Program-made: the position numbers and the translations under genes | Shown here: one piece after another, positions 22,457 to 34,278 of the stretch | Layout of the letters: each line of letters starts with the position of its first letter | Position numbering within the stretch: the first letter of the stretch is position 1 | Notes under the pieces: model-generated | The model's database searches: none | The model's input: the letters and a program-made list of their open reading frames with translations, nothing else | Told to the model about the DNA's origin: nothing | Assembly (NCBI GenBank): GCA_024114885.1 | Contig: CP099429.1 | Coordinates: 496,001-560,000, forward strand | Direction: 5' to 3' | DNA: 64,000 nucleotides | Source: Septoria linicola | Taxonomy: Eukaryota; Ascomycota; Dothideomycetes; Mycosphaerellales; Mycosphaerellaceae

Positions 22457-23864
22457 ATGGCGCCAGCATTGACAGAAGCCGCTCCAGCGGTCACGCATAC
22501 ACTGTCTCAAGTCAGCAAGGCAATCTTCCCAGATGGCCACAAGACATCAGGTCAACACAATCCGATCCCAGAGTTGATCAGGCCATACGAGGACTTTCCA
22601 AAAGAGATCACTGGTCAGACCGTCTGGAAGGCAGAAGACTACCGCAACAATCCTGAACGATGGACGCACGGCTTTAGCGAGGAGGAGATCGCAGAGCTGA
22701 GCAATGCTGCGGACGAGTTTATCTCGGCTGGTCACCCTTTGACTGGTATGAAGAAGGAGTTGTTCCCATTACCAAAGCTGTCTTCGTTCTTCAACACTGT
22801 TCGGAACGAGATCGTCAACGGAAAAGGCTTTATCTTGTTCAAGAACATTCCGGTGAACGAGTGGGGTCTACACAAGTCAGCGGTGAGTGATCGAAGGTCG
22901 TACAATCAACAGCGACAATGAATTAAATAGCTTTCAGGTCGCATATCTTGGGTTTGGATCGCACTTCGGGTACTTCGTGTCCCAGAACGGCAAAGGACAT
23001 GTGCTTGGCCATGTGAAAGACCTTGGTGAAGATCCAACCCAGAAGGACAGAGTTCGAATCTACAGGACCAATGCGAAGTAGGCGTGCTCTCGCTGTGTCT
23101 TTGGCAAAGTTGCTGACGCTCAAACAGACAGTACTTCCACACCGATGGCGCCGATCTTGTAGGACTGCTATGCATGGCAAAAGCACTGGAAGGCGGGGAA
23201 AGCGATATCGTGTCGACTCACCATGTCTTCAACACCTTGCAAAGAGAGCGTCCGGACGTGGTGAAGACCTTGGTCACACCAAATTGGTACTTTGATCGCA
23301 AAGGCGAAGTCAGCGAAGGGCAGGATCCCTGGTACAAATCGGCCATCATATTCCTCGAGAATGATCCAAGCAGCTCTCCACGCGTGTGGGCCAAGTTTGA
23401 TCCGAACAATGTTACCTCGTTGGCTCGCTACAATTCCGGTCCAGATGCACAGATACCACCACTTTCGGATCAGCAGAAAGAGGCATTGAAGGTATTCGAG
23501 GAGACATGTACGCGACTGGCGCTGCATATGATCCTCGATCCGGGCGATATCCAGTAAGTCCAATTAGCCTGGCTGATACTAGGACCTGATGGGCGTCATG
23601 TGGTTCGTGCTCTAATATCGTTGTTGCAGGCTCCTCGCAAACACGCACGTCTTCCACGCACGCACCGCATACAAAGACTATCCTCCGGGATCGGTCGATG
23701 AGAATGGCAGGACAAGAGTAAGGAGACATCTCATGAGGTTATGGCTTGCAGTGCCAGAGGACGAAGGTGGCTGGAAGCTGCCTTTCCACGATAGCAGTGA
23801 GAAGAAGCGGGGTGGGATTCAGGTCAACGATAACGCGCCAACGTGTCCGATAGATGCAGAATGA
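22457..23864 (+). CDS. TauD/TfdA-family 2-oxoglutarate-dependent dioxygenase
   Basis: Four exons: 22457-22882, 22938-23077, 23128-23553 and 23630-23864; introns of 55, 50 and 76 nt with GT-AG ends, all restoring frame. Product 408 aa. The Fe(II) triad is visible: HxD in QYFHTDGADLVG at about residue 194, and the distal His in ANTHVFHARTAY near residue 337, followed by the 2-oxoglutarate-binding Arg in RRHLMRLWL. Early conserved text includes GKGFILFKNIP and YLGFGSHFG. Fungal members act on taurine-like sulfonates, amino acid derivatives or secondary metabolites; the substrate here is not readable. The double-zinc-cluster regulator starts 367 bp downstream on the same strand. Confidence 0.95.
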
Positions 23865-24231
23865 GAAGGTAGCTTTTTTGGAGCTGATCAACAAAATGTT
23901 GTCGCGACTGCAGCGCCTACGTTCCTGCGTTGTTGCTGCTAGCGTGGGCGGGAGTTCTAGTTAGCGGGAAAGTGCACTTTCTCCATCTGGTCCCGACTTG
24001 CCGAAGTGCACCTCTGTTTTTCTCTTCAACTTACGCAGCGGTATACGTCCTCGCCAACTCCCCAGCTGCAGTACAGCGGCAATCTGGAACGAGTGTGTCG
24101 CATATTCCACGAGTCTGCCCGTGCACCATCTTATCGCAATACAAGAAGTGCCAGGACTAATTCTAATGACTAAAACTCCTTGGTACATGCATCAGCTCGG
24201 CTCATCGCTTCTTTCCCTCTCACCAGTCGCC

Positions 24232-27005
24232 ATGCCACCAACGGCTGAGCGACGCAACAGCGATGCAAAGCCCACGACTCACCTGCGCAAGGTGAGAAGA
24301 TCGAGACTCGGATGCGAGACGTGTCGCGCGCGGAAAGTGCGCTGCGATGAGCGACCCGGCAGATGTGAGTCTTGCCTGTTTTCCATTCTCTCTTCCTCGC
24401 TTGGCACATGTCGCAGTGTTATCTCCGCCGAGCTCAACGACCAGCATTAGATCAATACCTCCACAACCAGTATGTGCAGAGTCTGTACAAGCTCTCCGCG
24501 ACTGCAGAGGTCTGCGATGTTGCAATAATAACTAGCATTTATGTTTAGGACTCGAATCCAGCTAGATCAATGCTGACATGCTGCCGGCAGGCTTCAATTG
24601 CGAGCGCTTGGGCCTGATATGCGCGTCCGCCGGAAAGATCAATGGCGAGACTGGTTCCCCAGTACTCTCGTCGCCGCAGCAAGCAGATACAAATGGCGTC
24701 AATAGCGGTGCTGGGCTTAAGCGGAAACGCACTTATCGCTCATGCAGTGACTGTCGAGCTTCAAAAACGCGATGCTCTGGTCACAAGCCTATCTGCGTGC
24801 GGTGTCGAGAGAAGTCATTGACGTGTAGATACGAGGATGAATCTGAGCCAGCATGGAAACAGCGCGTTGCTAGCAGTGTTGTGTCACAAGAGCATCCGAC
24901 GCCATCTGCACAATCCAACAGAGGCGAGAGTGAGTTGACCTCGGAGAGCATCACAAGTCCGATCAAAAGACCAGAGGCTACTCCGGCTGGCAGCCTTGGA
25001 CTCGGATCGCCTGGTGAGTCTTACCCGTTGTTGGCACTGGCAACTTGCCTGACCTTCTCTAGGCATTGCTACACATACCCCAACCACCTCTGTTTCTGAC
25101 GACCTCTACTGGCTTGTTGCTGAGAACTTGCCTGATTGTCATCGAACCAGAGTTTTGGTGGAGCGCTACTTTGCCAACGTGCATCATTTGCGCTGCTTTG
25201 CATTCTTGCACAAGCCATCCTTTTTGCAGAAGCTCGACAGTGATGGAGAAAAGATGCAGCATGGTAATGCACTACTGCACATTGTCTGCGCACTCGGCGC
25301 CTTGTTCTACGCTGTGGAATGCGAGACCTCGCGCAACACCATCCTGCCCATCAATCCACTAGACTCTGGCAAGCACTGGGCCATGCACGCGAACAATCTG
25401 ATCCTCGCACGACTCAATCGCATCTCCGTGGAGAACTTGATGGCCGCAATTCTGCTCCACGACTACGAAATTCGAATGGGAAATTACTCAAACGCCTTCA
25501 TGCTGAGCGCAATCACCGCGCGAATGGCGCAAGCTCTGCAGATCAACCTTGAGCACTCCACTGACGTTCTTTGCCGAGAACCAGGAAGCGGACCATCTGC
25601 TAGTGTCAAGGAGTCGCGACGACGTCTCATGTGGTCCTGCTATATCACAGATGCCCTAGTAGGAAGTGGAATCGATCAATTGACGCTCATTGACGAGGCC
25701 GACATCAAGATTCAATTGCCATGCAACGAGCGCAACTTCGTTCTGGAAGAGCCTTGCATCACAGAAACTCTTGAGGAAGGGCAAATGCTCAAGTTTCTAC
25801 CTCCCGAATTACTACCCAGCTATCCTCAAGACTCCATGGGCATGACTGCCTTCTATCTTCGACACATTGCAACACGAAGGAAAGTGCTCAGATATCTTAA
25901 ACACTTGGACAGCGCCAAGCCGCCATGGTACCCGGACTCCGAGTTCGCGCAACTGGACGCCGAACTGCGACATTGGTACAACACCCTACCTGCAAACCTG
26001 CAATTCACTCCAGCTACACTGTACATCCGACAAGAAACATCGCAGGTTGGTGCGCTTTGCGCTTTACACTATGCGTACCATCAGACGATGTGCGATCTTT
26101 ATCGCGTCGGTACCCCCGGCCTCTACAAGCTACGCTCTGCCTTTTCCTACGGACCTGAGCAACAGGACTTCCATCGCCATTTACAGCTGACCTTATTCGG
26201 GCACGCTAGGAGCCTCGCAACGATCATGGCGGAGGCACTTCGCCATGGTCCACATGCTATTGCAGACTCTTGGCTGCCGACAATCCTTTACGACTCTTGC
26301 AAGATTATGCTGTTCTACCTAACACAGATTATAGACCCGAAGCTCGACAGCAGCAAAGCATTGCTGGCCGATACCATACCGCATGTCCACAATAATGTCA
26401 AAGCGCTCAAGATCATGCGCTCGATGTATGCTGCAGCGATGCCACTTTCGAAGGCCGCAGAGACAATGGTAGAAAAGATCGGCATCGAGCTCGATAGGGA
26501 GTCGAGAAATCCTGACTTCATTCAAGAGGATCCGTACTCCAACAACGAGACCGAAGAGCAAGAAGTGGCGGGCTCTGCGCCTGGGACTCCAGCTCAGAGT
26601 GCCCCCGACTACATCCTGAATCCGCTGTCCATCTACCGCCTGGCTCGAAAGTCAATACCTGAGAAACATGCTCCGGAGAGGCAGCTTCACGCGACTCCAG
26701 GTCCTCCCACAGGCGTACAGGCTCGGGCGTCGAGGATGACCCCAGCTCGACAGCGGTACCCGATGATGCCAGATGATTCGCAGATTGACCCAGGACTTCG
26801 AGCAGGTCCTGTACCTCCAGCTGACCAGATCAATTTCGATGAGCTGCAGTCGCTGTTTTCGAGTGACCCTACTGGATGGACGTGGCAGCCCGCTGAGACT
26901 GCTGTTGGCTCGAGGAACGAATCAGGCAGTCTGCCACCTTGGGAGTCACAAGCACTGGAAGTCGGACTGGACGCCTGGCTGCCGACTTTCGCTATGGAGC
27001 CTTGA
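24232..27005 (+). CDS. transcription factor with two tandem Zn2Cys6 clusters and fungal middle homology region
   Basis: Exons 24232-24364, 24591-25013 and 25063-27005; introns 226 nt (GTGAGT, TGCTGAC branch, CAG) and 49 nt (GTGAGT..TAG). Product 832 aa. Two complete CX2CX6CX6CX2CX6C clusters follow each other: cysteines 28-55 (CETCRARKVRC, then CFNCERLGLIC) and 96-123 (CSDCRASKTRC, then CVRCREKSLTC), with a KRKR linker between. From residue ~200 the fungal-specific transcription factor domain begins (HHLRCFAFLHKPSFLQKL, then RRRLMWSCYITDALVG). Intron 1 interrupts the first cluster. Upstream in-frame ATGs exist, but the ATG at 24232 has a good context. The 367 bp before it hold no gene. It may control the adjacent TauD gene (inference from position only). 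Confidence 0.92.
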
Positions 27006-28027
27006 AGTGTCACAAGCGACATGTAAGCTCTGTGGTTTCGTACTCACGACCATTGCTCTGATGAACCTTATGAGTCAACAATTGTGCCAACAGTTGGGAA
27101 TATCACCAAGCAGTTACAAATATCCTGGACTCTCGGAGTCGCCGGAACCAGAGAGAGAGACATGCACAACGAGGACATCTGCCCGTCCATAGAAAACACC
27201 ATCCAGCACTCGCAAGCCTTTCGTGTCAAGGAGAGCATGCGGAGCATGGTCGTTCGACCATGTCAGTAACCCCTATGCCAAGCTGCACAGCATTCTTCTG
27301 CGGGATTGCTCTTGTATTACACAGGAAAAGATACGAGCCAACTCACGTTCCGACAACGCTGAGAAATGAGGGTCCTTGCTGGGTCACAACCGGCATCGGC
27401 AACCCGACTGAGGTGTTTGGGTCAGCAATTGTGTGGTCCATGGTCTCTTGGCATAGCGGACCAATCAATCCTCGCCGATTGTACCTCACGCTTGTCGGGT
27501 CGCCCAGCTTGCCAAACGATGGCAGGCACCTTCAAAGATTCGGGATTTGTTGCCATATACAATCTGCTGAACTGAGAATGGCTCGATATCAAAACATGCT
27601 TCAAACAGACTCGCTCACTGTTTTTCGCTCCTAGCGTAAGCGACTTACACTGCATACTGGCTTGTACATTGCTTGACCCTCAAGCAATGGCAATCATCGA
27701 TCAAAGGTCTCCTACCTCAATCACGAGGCCTGCCGCCACTGGCGAAAGAAGGGACCGGGTGAAACAGGCCACGTCCTCTTCCATTTGTGATGATCGACTC
27801 TGCTTGGGTCGAATGAAGCTACCACGCCAGGAGGATGCCCCAGTCGACTAGAGTCGATGGTAACATCACCCAGTGGCTTCGATCTCGGGAGCTGTCCACT
27901 AAGCTATATCTTTGCAGGATTTGCTATAATACTGACAGATCTCGTCCAGATCGTTGTCTTCCTTTCTTGACCACTTCACAAATTGTGTTGTACATGTACC
28001 GGCCATATTATAACGTCACTTCGAATC
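27006..28027. other. intergenic, no gene recognised
   Basis: Downstream of the double-cluster regulator and upstream of the YTH gene. Frames at 27260-27634 and 27669-27851 lack features. An unseen 5-prime exon of the YTH gene could lie near the right end. Confidence 0.4.
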
Positions 28028-29581
28028 ATGTATTCGACAGCTCACTTCGGGGCACGAAAACCTAGAGAACGATGGAGGCATGGACAAATCGACCGAGAGC
28101 CATTGAATGGCGTTCTGGATAACGACTTTATGACTGCGAGAGCTCAGAAATTTGGCTGGGCGACAAGGCTCCAGCATGCAGCTGCCAACAGGCAGCAAGC
28201 GCTGGCATTCGCCGCAAGTCTTGAGCACGGCGGGACATTACAACAGCCGCCGTATGCTCTCCCACAGATGCCCAGTCCCCAGGCTGTACCGCCACAAGTA
28301 ACATGGCCTCACCACTACTTCTCACGATACCCAGAACAAAATGTGCCTTACGGTACTGCATTCATGGCTCCGTCCATGCATCAGCCATTTCCTCTTCCGC
28401 TGGATTGCGACCCCCTGCGACTTCAACATGGCCTAAACAACATGATAGACTCACCCATTACCTCAGTTCCCGCTTGGCGAGCTCCACAACCGCCTCGACA
28501 CAGATCCTCGCCTCGTCCTCCAACGAATAGAAGAGGCCCGCCACACAAACCGAAACAATCAGGTCATGCTTGTTGGGTCGGAAATATACGGCGTGGTTGT
28601 CCAGAACCGACCTTGATACAGCTGAAGGATTGCTTCTCGATGGGATTTGGAAAGGATATTGAAAGTGTACTCTACATCGACAAGACAGGATGTGCATTTG
28701 TCAATTACAGGACAAAGGAGGCCTGTAACGCTGCCATCGCACGATTCAATGCTACAGAACTCGATGGCAGTCGACTCGTATGTCGGGCGAAGAGAGACAC
28801 ATCTGGGGAAGTCAAACCGCTGACAACACACTCTTGTGATAGTGAACGTAAGGACTCTCGCAATGACAGCGTAGAGGCAGAGGAGCTGAGTGATATGATC
28901 TCATGCGCTACAGTCTCAGAAGAGCAGCAATCGGAATGTTACGAGGTGGACCAATCATCCGAGCAGGTCGCATCTGTCACGGATCGATACTTCGTGCTGA
29001 AAAGCTTCTCACAAGAAGATCTGGATGACAGCCGCCACAGTGGCGTTTGGACTGCACAACCAAGCATTCAGAAGACTCTGCACGCCGCATTTGCGACATC
29101 GAAGAACGTCTACTTGGTCTTCTCGGCAAATAAAAGTGGAGCTTACTATGGTTATGCACGGATGACGAGCTCGCCTTTCGATGATCAAGCGGCAGAACAA
29201 GGCCCAAAGGATGGATCAGCAGAAGGTGTTACTATCACAAAGGTTGAAGCAACCGCGTCAGCGCCGCGTGGCAGGATCGTGAATGACCCGGCGAGAGCGA
29301 CCTTGTTCTGGGAGGCTGAACGTGATGATCGGGATGGAGGACATCACGGTCATCCTTCGTTCACGCCACGCACGTTCAACATCGAATGGAAGCAAGTCAG
29401 GACTGTCGAGTTCTTTCGAGTCCGAAGCATGAAGAACACTTTGAACGGCAATAAAGAGGTCAAAGTGGCCAAGGACGGAACCGAGCTCGAAACTAGCATT
29501 GGCAAGCGGATCATCGACATGTTTGACGACGAGCATCACGGAGCCTTCAACGACTACCAGCCACGTGCATATGCGATGTGA
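28028..29581 (+). CDS. RRM-YTH domain RNA-binding protein (m6A reader type)
   Basis: Single open frame, 517 aa from the ATG at 28028. An RRM spans about residues 178-255 (HACWVGNIRRGCPEPTL, then GCAFVNYRTKEACNAAIARF). A YTH domain spans about 319-498: RYFVLKSFSQEDLDDSR, then SGVWTAQ with the first cage Trp, VYLVFSANKSGAYYGYARM, ATLFWEAE with the second cage Trp, FNIEWKQ, and the closing VKVAKDGTELETSIGKRIIDMF. The N-terminus is rich in Pro, Gln and His and probably disordered. Family role: recognition of N6-methyladenosine in RNA, affecting decay or processing; Mmi1-type members instead bind a plain sequence motif. The aromatic cage looks intact, favouring m6A binding. Confidence 0.95.
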   Translation: MYSTAHFGARKPRERWRHGQIDREPLNGVLDNDFMTARAQKFGWATRLQHAAANRQQALAFAASLEHGGTLQQPPYALPQMPSPQAVPPQVTWPHHYFSRYPEQNVPYGTAFMAPSMHQPFPLPLDCDPLRLQHGLNNMIDSPITSVPAWRAPQPPRHRSSPRPPTNRRGPPHKPKQSGHACWVGNIRRGCPEPTLIQLKDCFSMGFGKDIESVLYIDKTGCAFVNYRTKEACNAAIARFNATELDGSRLVCRAKRDTSGEVKPLTTHSCDSERKDSRNDSVEAEELSDMISCATVSEEQQSECYEVDQSSEQVASVTDRYFVLKSFSQEDLDDSRHSGVWTAQPSIQKTLHAAFATSKNVYLVFSANKSGAYYGYARMTSSPFDDQAAEQGPKDGSAEGVTITKVEATASAPRGRIVNDPARATLFWEAERDDRDGGHHGHPSFTPRTFNIEWKQVRTVEFFRVRSMKNTLNGNKEVKVAKDGTELETSIGKRIIDMFDDEHHGAFNDYQPRAYAM

Positions 29582-31472
29582 CCAGTGAACCATTCGCGGA
29601 ATCCGACCACTCCCACGCTGGAATGGCCGCATTTCGGATGGAAAAATTCCAGCGGATGTTGAAGCTCTTGGATCCAATGTATACAAAGACTTGGACCCTA
29701 ATAGAGCATATATACTATCGTCGCAGAATGCTGCAGCCTTATCACGCTTCGGGATTAGTTGCAAGGAACAGTAAGCCATAAGCTACGGCACTCCAGCGTA
29801 CGAGTGACTGGAGGCTTTAGCACGCGCGCTTAGCTATTGCCCAGCGCCCGGGACACGCTCAAAGGCCATCGTGCTTTTCAGTTCGTAGTCGATCTGACTG
29901 CTTCAAGACAAGGGCTATGGGCATGGAGGACCGACCTAAGATGAGAGGAAGCCACGTTTGTGGGCGATAGTAGATTAGCTCCGACTCGGGGAAAGCGTAC
30001 ACAGCAGTCTTGGCAGGTCCAACGTGACGCGAGTCGGGAGCAGAGACGGGGACATGGGAATATGTTAAATGGCGGGGCGACCTGGTGTTGCTCGTCTCTA
30101 GACGCTCCAACTTCAATCACAGTCTTTACATGACCTTACCACGTTGCTCCAGGGATCCCCGTGGTCAGATTGTCTACCACTGCAGGCACTGGGCAAAGTA
30201 CAGAGGACTTCCCACGGCAACTTGACATGCGACGCAACTTCAAGGAATTTTATTGTCTCTGCGCATAGCAAATCAATGTGTATGCACGTGCAATGAGGCA
30301 CGGCAGGGGAGAGCATCGTGGCTGTTTGTTGAGAAACTCTATCGACTGACTTTTTACCCTACCTAGTCGCCACCATTGCTCCTTCACACAAGTGATTCTA
30401 CCATAGTATTGTTGCAGCTACATCCAGCATTCTGGAAATTTGAGCAGGTTTTTAGCAGTTCCTAGGCTGCGAGATTTATTGCTTTGGTACACCAGCATGA
30501 TATGGTCGACCAGAAGAGGAGAGAAGGCAGCGAGAGAACGGGCAGCATATCACTCTTGGATTACCACGACTCGTTGCGACGACCCGAGTTTGCGTGTGGA
30601 TATTTTGTGGACTCCATGCTTCTCTGATCCGCTGTTACCAAAAGTATCTCCGCAACGAGTACGAGTTCTGTCCCGGTGTAGTAATTCTGAACGTGGCGGT
30701 AGTCTTTGGTCGACACGAAAGGCTAAGCTTCTCGACCTCATCTGTCTCCCATGGCAGTCACATAAATATCCCGAAGATCCCAAGCTGGATTTGTCTTCAG
30801 TTCGAACTTCGTTCTGGCTTAGGCATCCTCATAGTCCTCTAGCCTCTTCTCTCACTCCTCCTCAACGGCCAGATATCGGAATACACACATGAGAATTGAG
30901 GGGACCAACATAGCTCGAGACGACAACACTTGTTACCAGCCACCAAATCAGCTGCACATCCATGAGACCCAACACTTCCCTTTCCACAATCGATGAACTA
31001 TCAAGCAGGCGAAACAACGTAACAGTGTAGGCGACATCACCAAAGACCGGACTTCGCCTAGATACTACATCAGACATCGACTCGTCAAAAGCGGAGCACA
31101 AACGCACGAATAGCCAGCATGTCAGTCTTACACCACCACGAAGATACCACGTGCATGTACCCACTTCGAGAACTCAGTCCCTGTAGAATGCTCTTACCAC
31201 ATTGATCTGCGGAGTAACTGTAATGTTAGCCTCGAAGCGAGCCAAGGGTGTTGACCAGGGCGCTGTGCCGAATAGCTTTTCGGCTACTATGGTTCATGCA
31301 AAAGACTAACTGGCTCGACTTCGTCTGACTCTGATCAGAAAGTATAGAAGAACACTCTCGAAAATTCCAAGAGCTACTTTTCTCTTCACTACGTTCTTCG
31401 GGTTCATCGCATCGTGACTCATACTCATACCTCCTGCCCACCTCCCTCCTCTCAAATCCTCCTCTCCCCCCT
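29582..31472. other. intergenic, possible unrecognised exons on the minus strand
   Basis: Most of this stretch shows nothing. Near 31190-31285 (minus) the frame reads LFGTAPWSTPLARF and then NITVTPQINV before a good GTAAGA donor, and 30862-31130 (minus) holds a hydrophobic frame (VQLIWWLVTSVVVSSYVG). These could be pieces of a membrane-protein gene or its relic, but no full model could be built. Confidence 0.3.
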
Positions 31473-32180
31473 CTACTCCTCCCCAAACAACCCCCAATCC
31501 CTAACCTCCAACGTCCCACATACCCTTTCCGCCACCTCGACTCCCATCTCAATCAACTCCCCCCTCTTCCCCTCCACATCAGGATCCACCTCCCCTTTCA
31601 CATACGTCCCGGGGATATGCGGCAAATTCACACTCACAACCAAATCCGTCCCCACATTCTCCAACCTCACTAGAATAAGCACAATCGCCACAAAATCCGG
31701 CTCATTCGGCCTTCCGCGCATTTTTTCGCCCGTGGGAGCGGATGCCAATAGCGAAAAGACTGGGGTAGAGGGCATTTTGGATAGAGTGATTGCAGGAGGG
31801 GAGGTTATTTTGTGGAGGACGGTGTGGCTGGCGTCGGACTCGACGATATCCGAGAGGTGAAATTTGAGAGCTTCGATGTCTGTGGGGGGTGGGAAGACGC
31901 GTTCGAGAATGTCGAAGACGATGCTGGAGAAGCCGGATGAGGAGAGGAAGACTTCTTGTGTGTCGGGGACTTGGCGGATTTGGCTGTGGCGAGGAAAGGT
32001 TAGTATGTTGTGGTGAGGTTTGTGTGAGGATTTTGTGAAAGGTGTAGTGTGGTGGACTAGGAGTTGCGGCGAGGTAAGTGAGCACTGGATGTGAACGGAC
32101 CTGACGTCTTCCCATCCTTCTGGAACTTCGGCGACGATGGCTCCGCCGAAGAGGTCGACAGACTTGTATGTGAGGGGCAT
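31473..32180 (-). CDS. MOG1: Mog1-like Ran-binding nuclear transport factor
   Basis: Exons 32180-32101 and 31983-31473; the 117-nt intron 32100-31984 (GTCCGT..CCACAG) is removed to join GWEDVS to QIRQVPDTQEVFLSS, the conserved Mog1 block. Product 196 aa. Other landmarks: DLFGGAIVAEVPEGW at the start and LILVRLENVGTDLVVSVNLP later. The intron is a multiple of three without stop codons, so the unspliced frame also stays open. Family role: binds Ran/Gsp1 and promotes GTP release, supporting nuclear import. The GTCCGT donor is unusual, so the exact 5-prime splice site is the least certain point. Confidence 0.9.
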   Translation of the reverse strand: MPLTYKSVDLFGGAIVAEVPEGWEDVRSVHIQCSLTSPQLLVHHTTPFTKSSHKPHHNILTFPRHSQIRQVPDTQEVFLSSSGFSSIVFDILERVFPPPTDIEALKFHLSDIVESDASHTVLHKITSPPAITLSKMPSTPVFSLLASAPTGEKMRGRPNEPDFVAIVLILVRLENVGTDLVVSVNLPHIPGTYVKGEVDPDVEGKRGELIEMGVEVAERVCGTLEVRDWGLFGEE

Positions 32181-32810
32181 GATTGATGCGTCTTTCTAGG
32201 TTTGTACTTGTGTGCTTCAGACGTGCGAAGCAATCCGGTCTGGTGTTGAGAAATCTCGCTCCTTGCTGTATTGGTGTGACTGTTGGTAGTGCTTTGTCGA
32301 TGCTAATGTTGATGGGGTAAAGAGCGTAAACTTTTATGCAGGTCTGCTTGGAGGCAACGTCAGGCACCAATTAGGCAAGTGCGACGAGGCTGCTGCCTTA
32401 CAAGTAAACGTCGACAGCAAAGACTACGATGAGAGATGCAGTATGAAAAGTGAAAGCAGTGTGATACTTGTACATTTCATTCATCATGAGGCTATAAAGT
32501 CCAGTTGATGTTGACGTGAGGTCGTTGACCGATAGCCTCAGGCATCATCGACTGATTCTCTTGGATCCGGCCATTGGGCCCGACATTCAGACATCGGGCG
32601 CGCGACAGGCGTTCTGCTTGGAAGCTTTGATATGCCAGATCAGGTCTCTGAATGGAAGGCGTATCTCGGCCGGATTGCCGCTGGTTTGCCTCTTTCATGC
32701 TGAGCACAGCGAAGTGCTTGGCCAGTCTTCAGACATTCCTCTCAAGCCGGGCGGCCGGGAGGCTTGAGCACAGTACATTGTGCCGTGCCACAGCACGCAG
32801 CCTCAAGTCT
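32181..32810. other. intergenic between MOG1 and RPN9
   Basis: Carries the MOG1 promoter and the RPN9 3-prime end. The frames present are short and unconvincing. Confidence 0.45.
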
Positions 32811-34012
32811 CTAAGCCCACACGTCTTGACCAACACCCTCGATCCAGTTGCCCAGACGCTCGACACCACCATCCCACTGCTTCAGTCTCGCGCGCATGCC
32901 CTCGATGCCCGTCTTGTCCAGCACCTTGGGTTGCACCCACGTTATCCGAGCAATCTCCGCCACCTGATCGATGCTGCCACGCAACAGACCCAAGCTCAGC
33001 GCCTTCATGATCAGATGCTCAATCTCGTCCGGCTGCACTTTCGTCTCTTTACTGATAGTAGCGAACGTCATGCTCCGGTCTTGCGGCGGCCGTGAGAAGA
33101 CTAGCTGTGTGAGAGCCGCGAGTGAAATCTTCTGGTACAAGAATTGCTGGTGCTGCTTGAGAAGAGTGTTTGCATCGAGGTGTTGTTGAAGAATGTTGTA
33201 TGCGTGGAGATCGCCGCGATTGAAGGCGAAGAGCAAGTCGCGCAGCCATGCGTGCTGCGTCTTAGTCAGGCTATCGAGGATAGGATGAAGGAGAAGTTCT
33301 CCAAAGTTGTAGATGGTTTCGCTGACAAGCGCAGCAATCGAGAGATCGTAGGCAATGCGTTGGCGGTCGTTCTCGGTGACGTCCTTGAGATCCACGCAAG
33401 CGAGGTAGAGAAGGGCGGTCCGGTAGTATTTGGCAAACTCGTGCTGTTGTTGGTGATACGTAGCACTGACCCAGTAGAAGTTGGCGTGCACTTCAGTCTC
33501 AACGGCATCGAATGTGTCCAGCACGGACTCGCACTTGTCGAGATCTTTGCGAGCTTCCGCGATCTGCTTGAGAGTAAGTCGGTTGTTGGCGACTGCTGTG
33601 AGAGCATAGACATATGCGTCTTGCGATGCAGGCTTGTCGACGCGCTTCGCTAGCGCAGTCAGGAAGGAGAGGCGTTCCTGGTCATCTATTCCGCTCAAGT
33701 CAGAGCATGTCCACTTCAACGTTGCCACTCCATCTTACCCTTGTACTGGTTGGCAGTGCTCAGTCCTATCCGCACCAGTTTGAGCTGGTTGATCTTGTCG
33801 GCGAACTTCTTGACAAAGTTGTCGTAGATGGCTATCCGCGATGGTTTGCTCTCGGGTTCATTGTAGTATTGGACGAGGATGTCCGTCAGCTCGTGCCACA
33901 GCTTGCGCTCCCAGTGGTCTTCGAAGCTCAGGAAATAGTGTTGCAGGTCGTCGGGTGCTCCGTCGCGTGCGTCCTGCAAGAAGTCGGCGATCTTCTCATT
34001 GTCCGTTGCCAT
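32811..34012 (-). CDS. RPN9: 26S proteasome regulatory subunit Rpn9 (PSMD13)
   Basis: Exons 34012-33739 and 33685-32811; intron 33738-33686 (53 nt, GTAAGA, CTGAC branch, TAG). Product 382 aa. N-terminal helical repeats include FEDHWERKLWHELTDILVQY and DNFVKKFADKINQLKLVRI; the centre has EVHANFYWVSATYHQ; the PCI domain includes FNRGDLHAYN and ISLAALTQLVFSRPPQDR, then VQPDEIEHLIMKALSLGLLRG; the end reads RLGNWIEGVGQDVWA. Family role: non-ATPase lid subunit of the proteasome 19S particle. Its promoter lies next to the left inverted repeat of the RIP-mutated island. Confidence 0.96.
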
Positions 34013-34228
34013 CTTCAATCACTCGCCGCCCGATGCAGGCTATCGTTGCGCGGAGATGAGACTCGTCCCCGTCAAGCTGTATCAACAGTGATTGTGCGCT
34101 GTCGATGGAGCTCAAGTGTGGCGGAGAATGAAGTTGTTATGTGGAAAGGTGGTGGGAGTGTGATGTTGTTTGTTGAAGTGATTGATGGACGCAGCTTCCG
34201 AGAGAGTACGTGACGCCAGGCGCTCTTG

Positions 34229-34278
34229 GACCGAGCTCCATACGTCCCACCGAGACATAACGACTTCTCATTGTTAAA
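34229..34278 (+). repeat. left copy of inverted repeat bounding the mutated island
   Basis: Bases 34230-34258 match the reverse complement of 44971-44999 at 27 of 29 positions; core CCATACGTCCCACCGAGACA. Weaker similarity continues inward for about 20 bp. The copy is free of RIP-type damage. The hexamer CTCTTG lies just outside both copies (34223-34228 and 45001-45006) and could be a target duplication. Confidence 0.75.
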
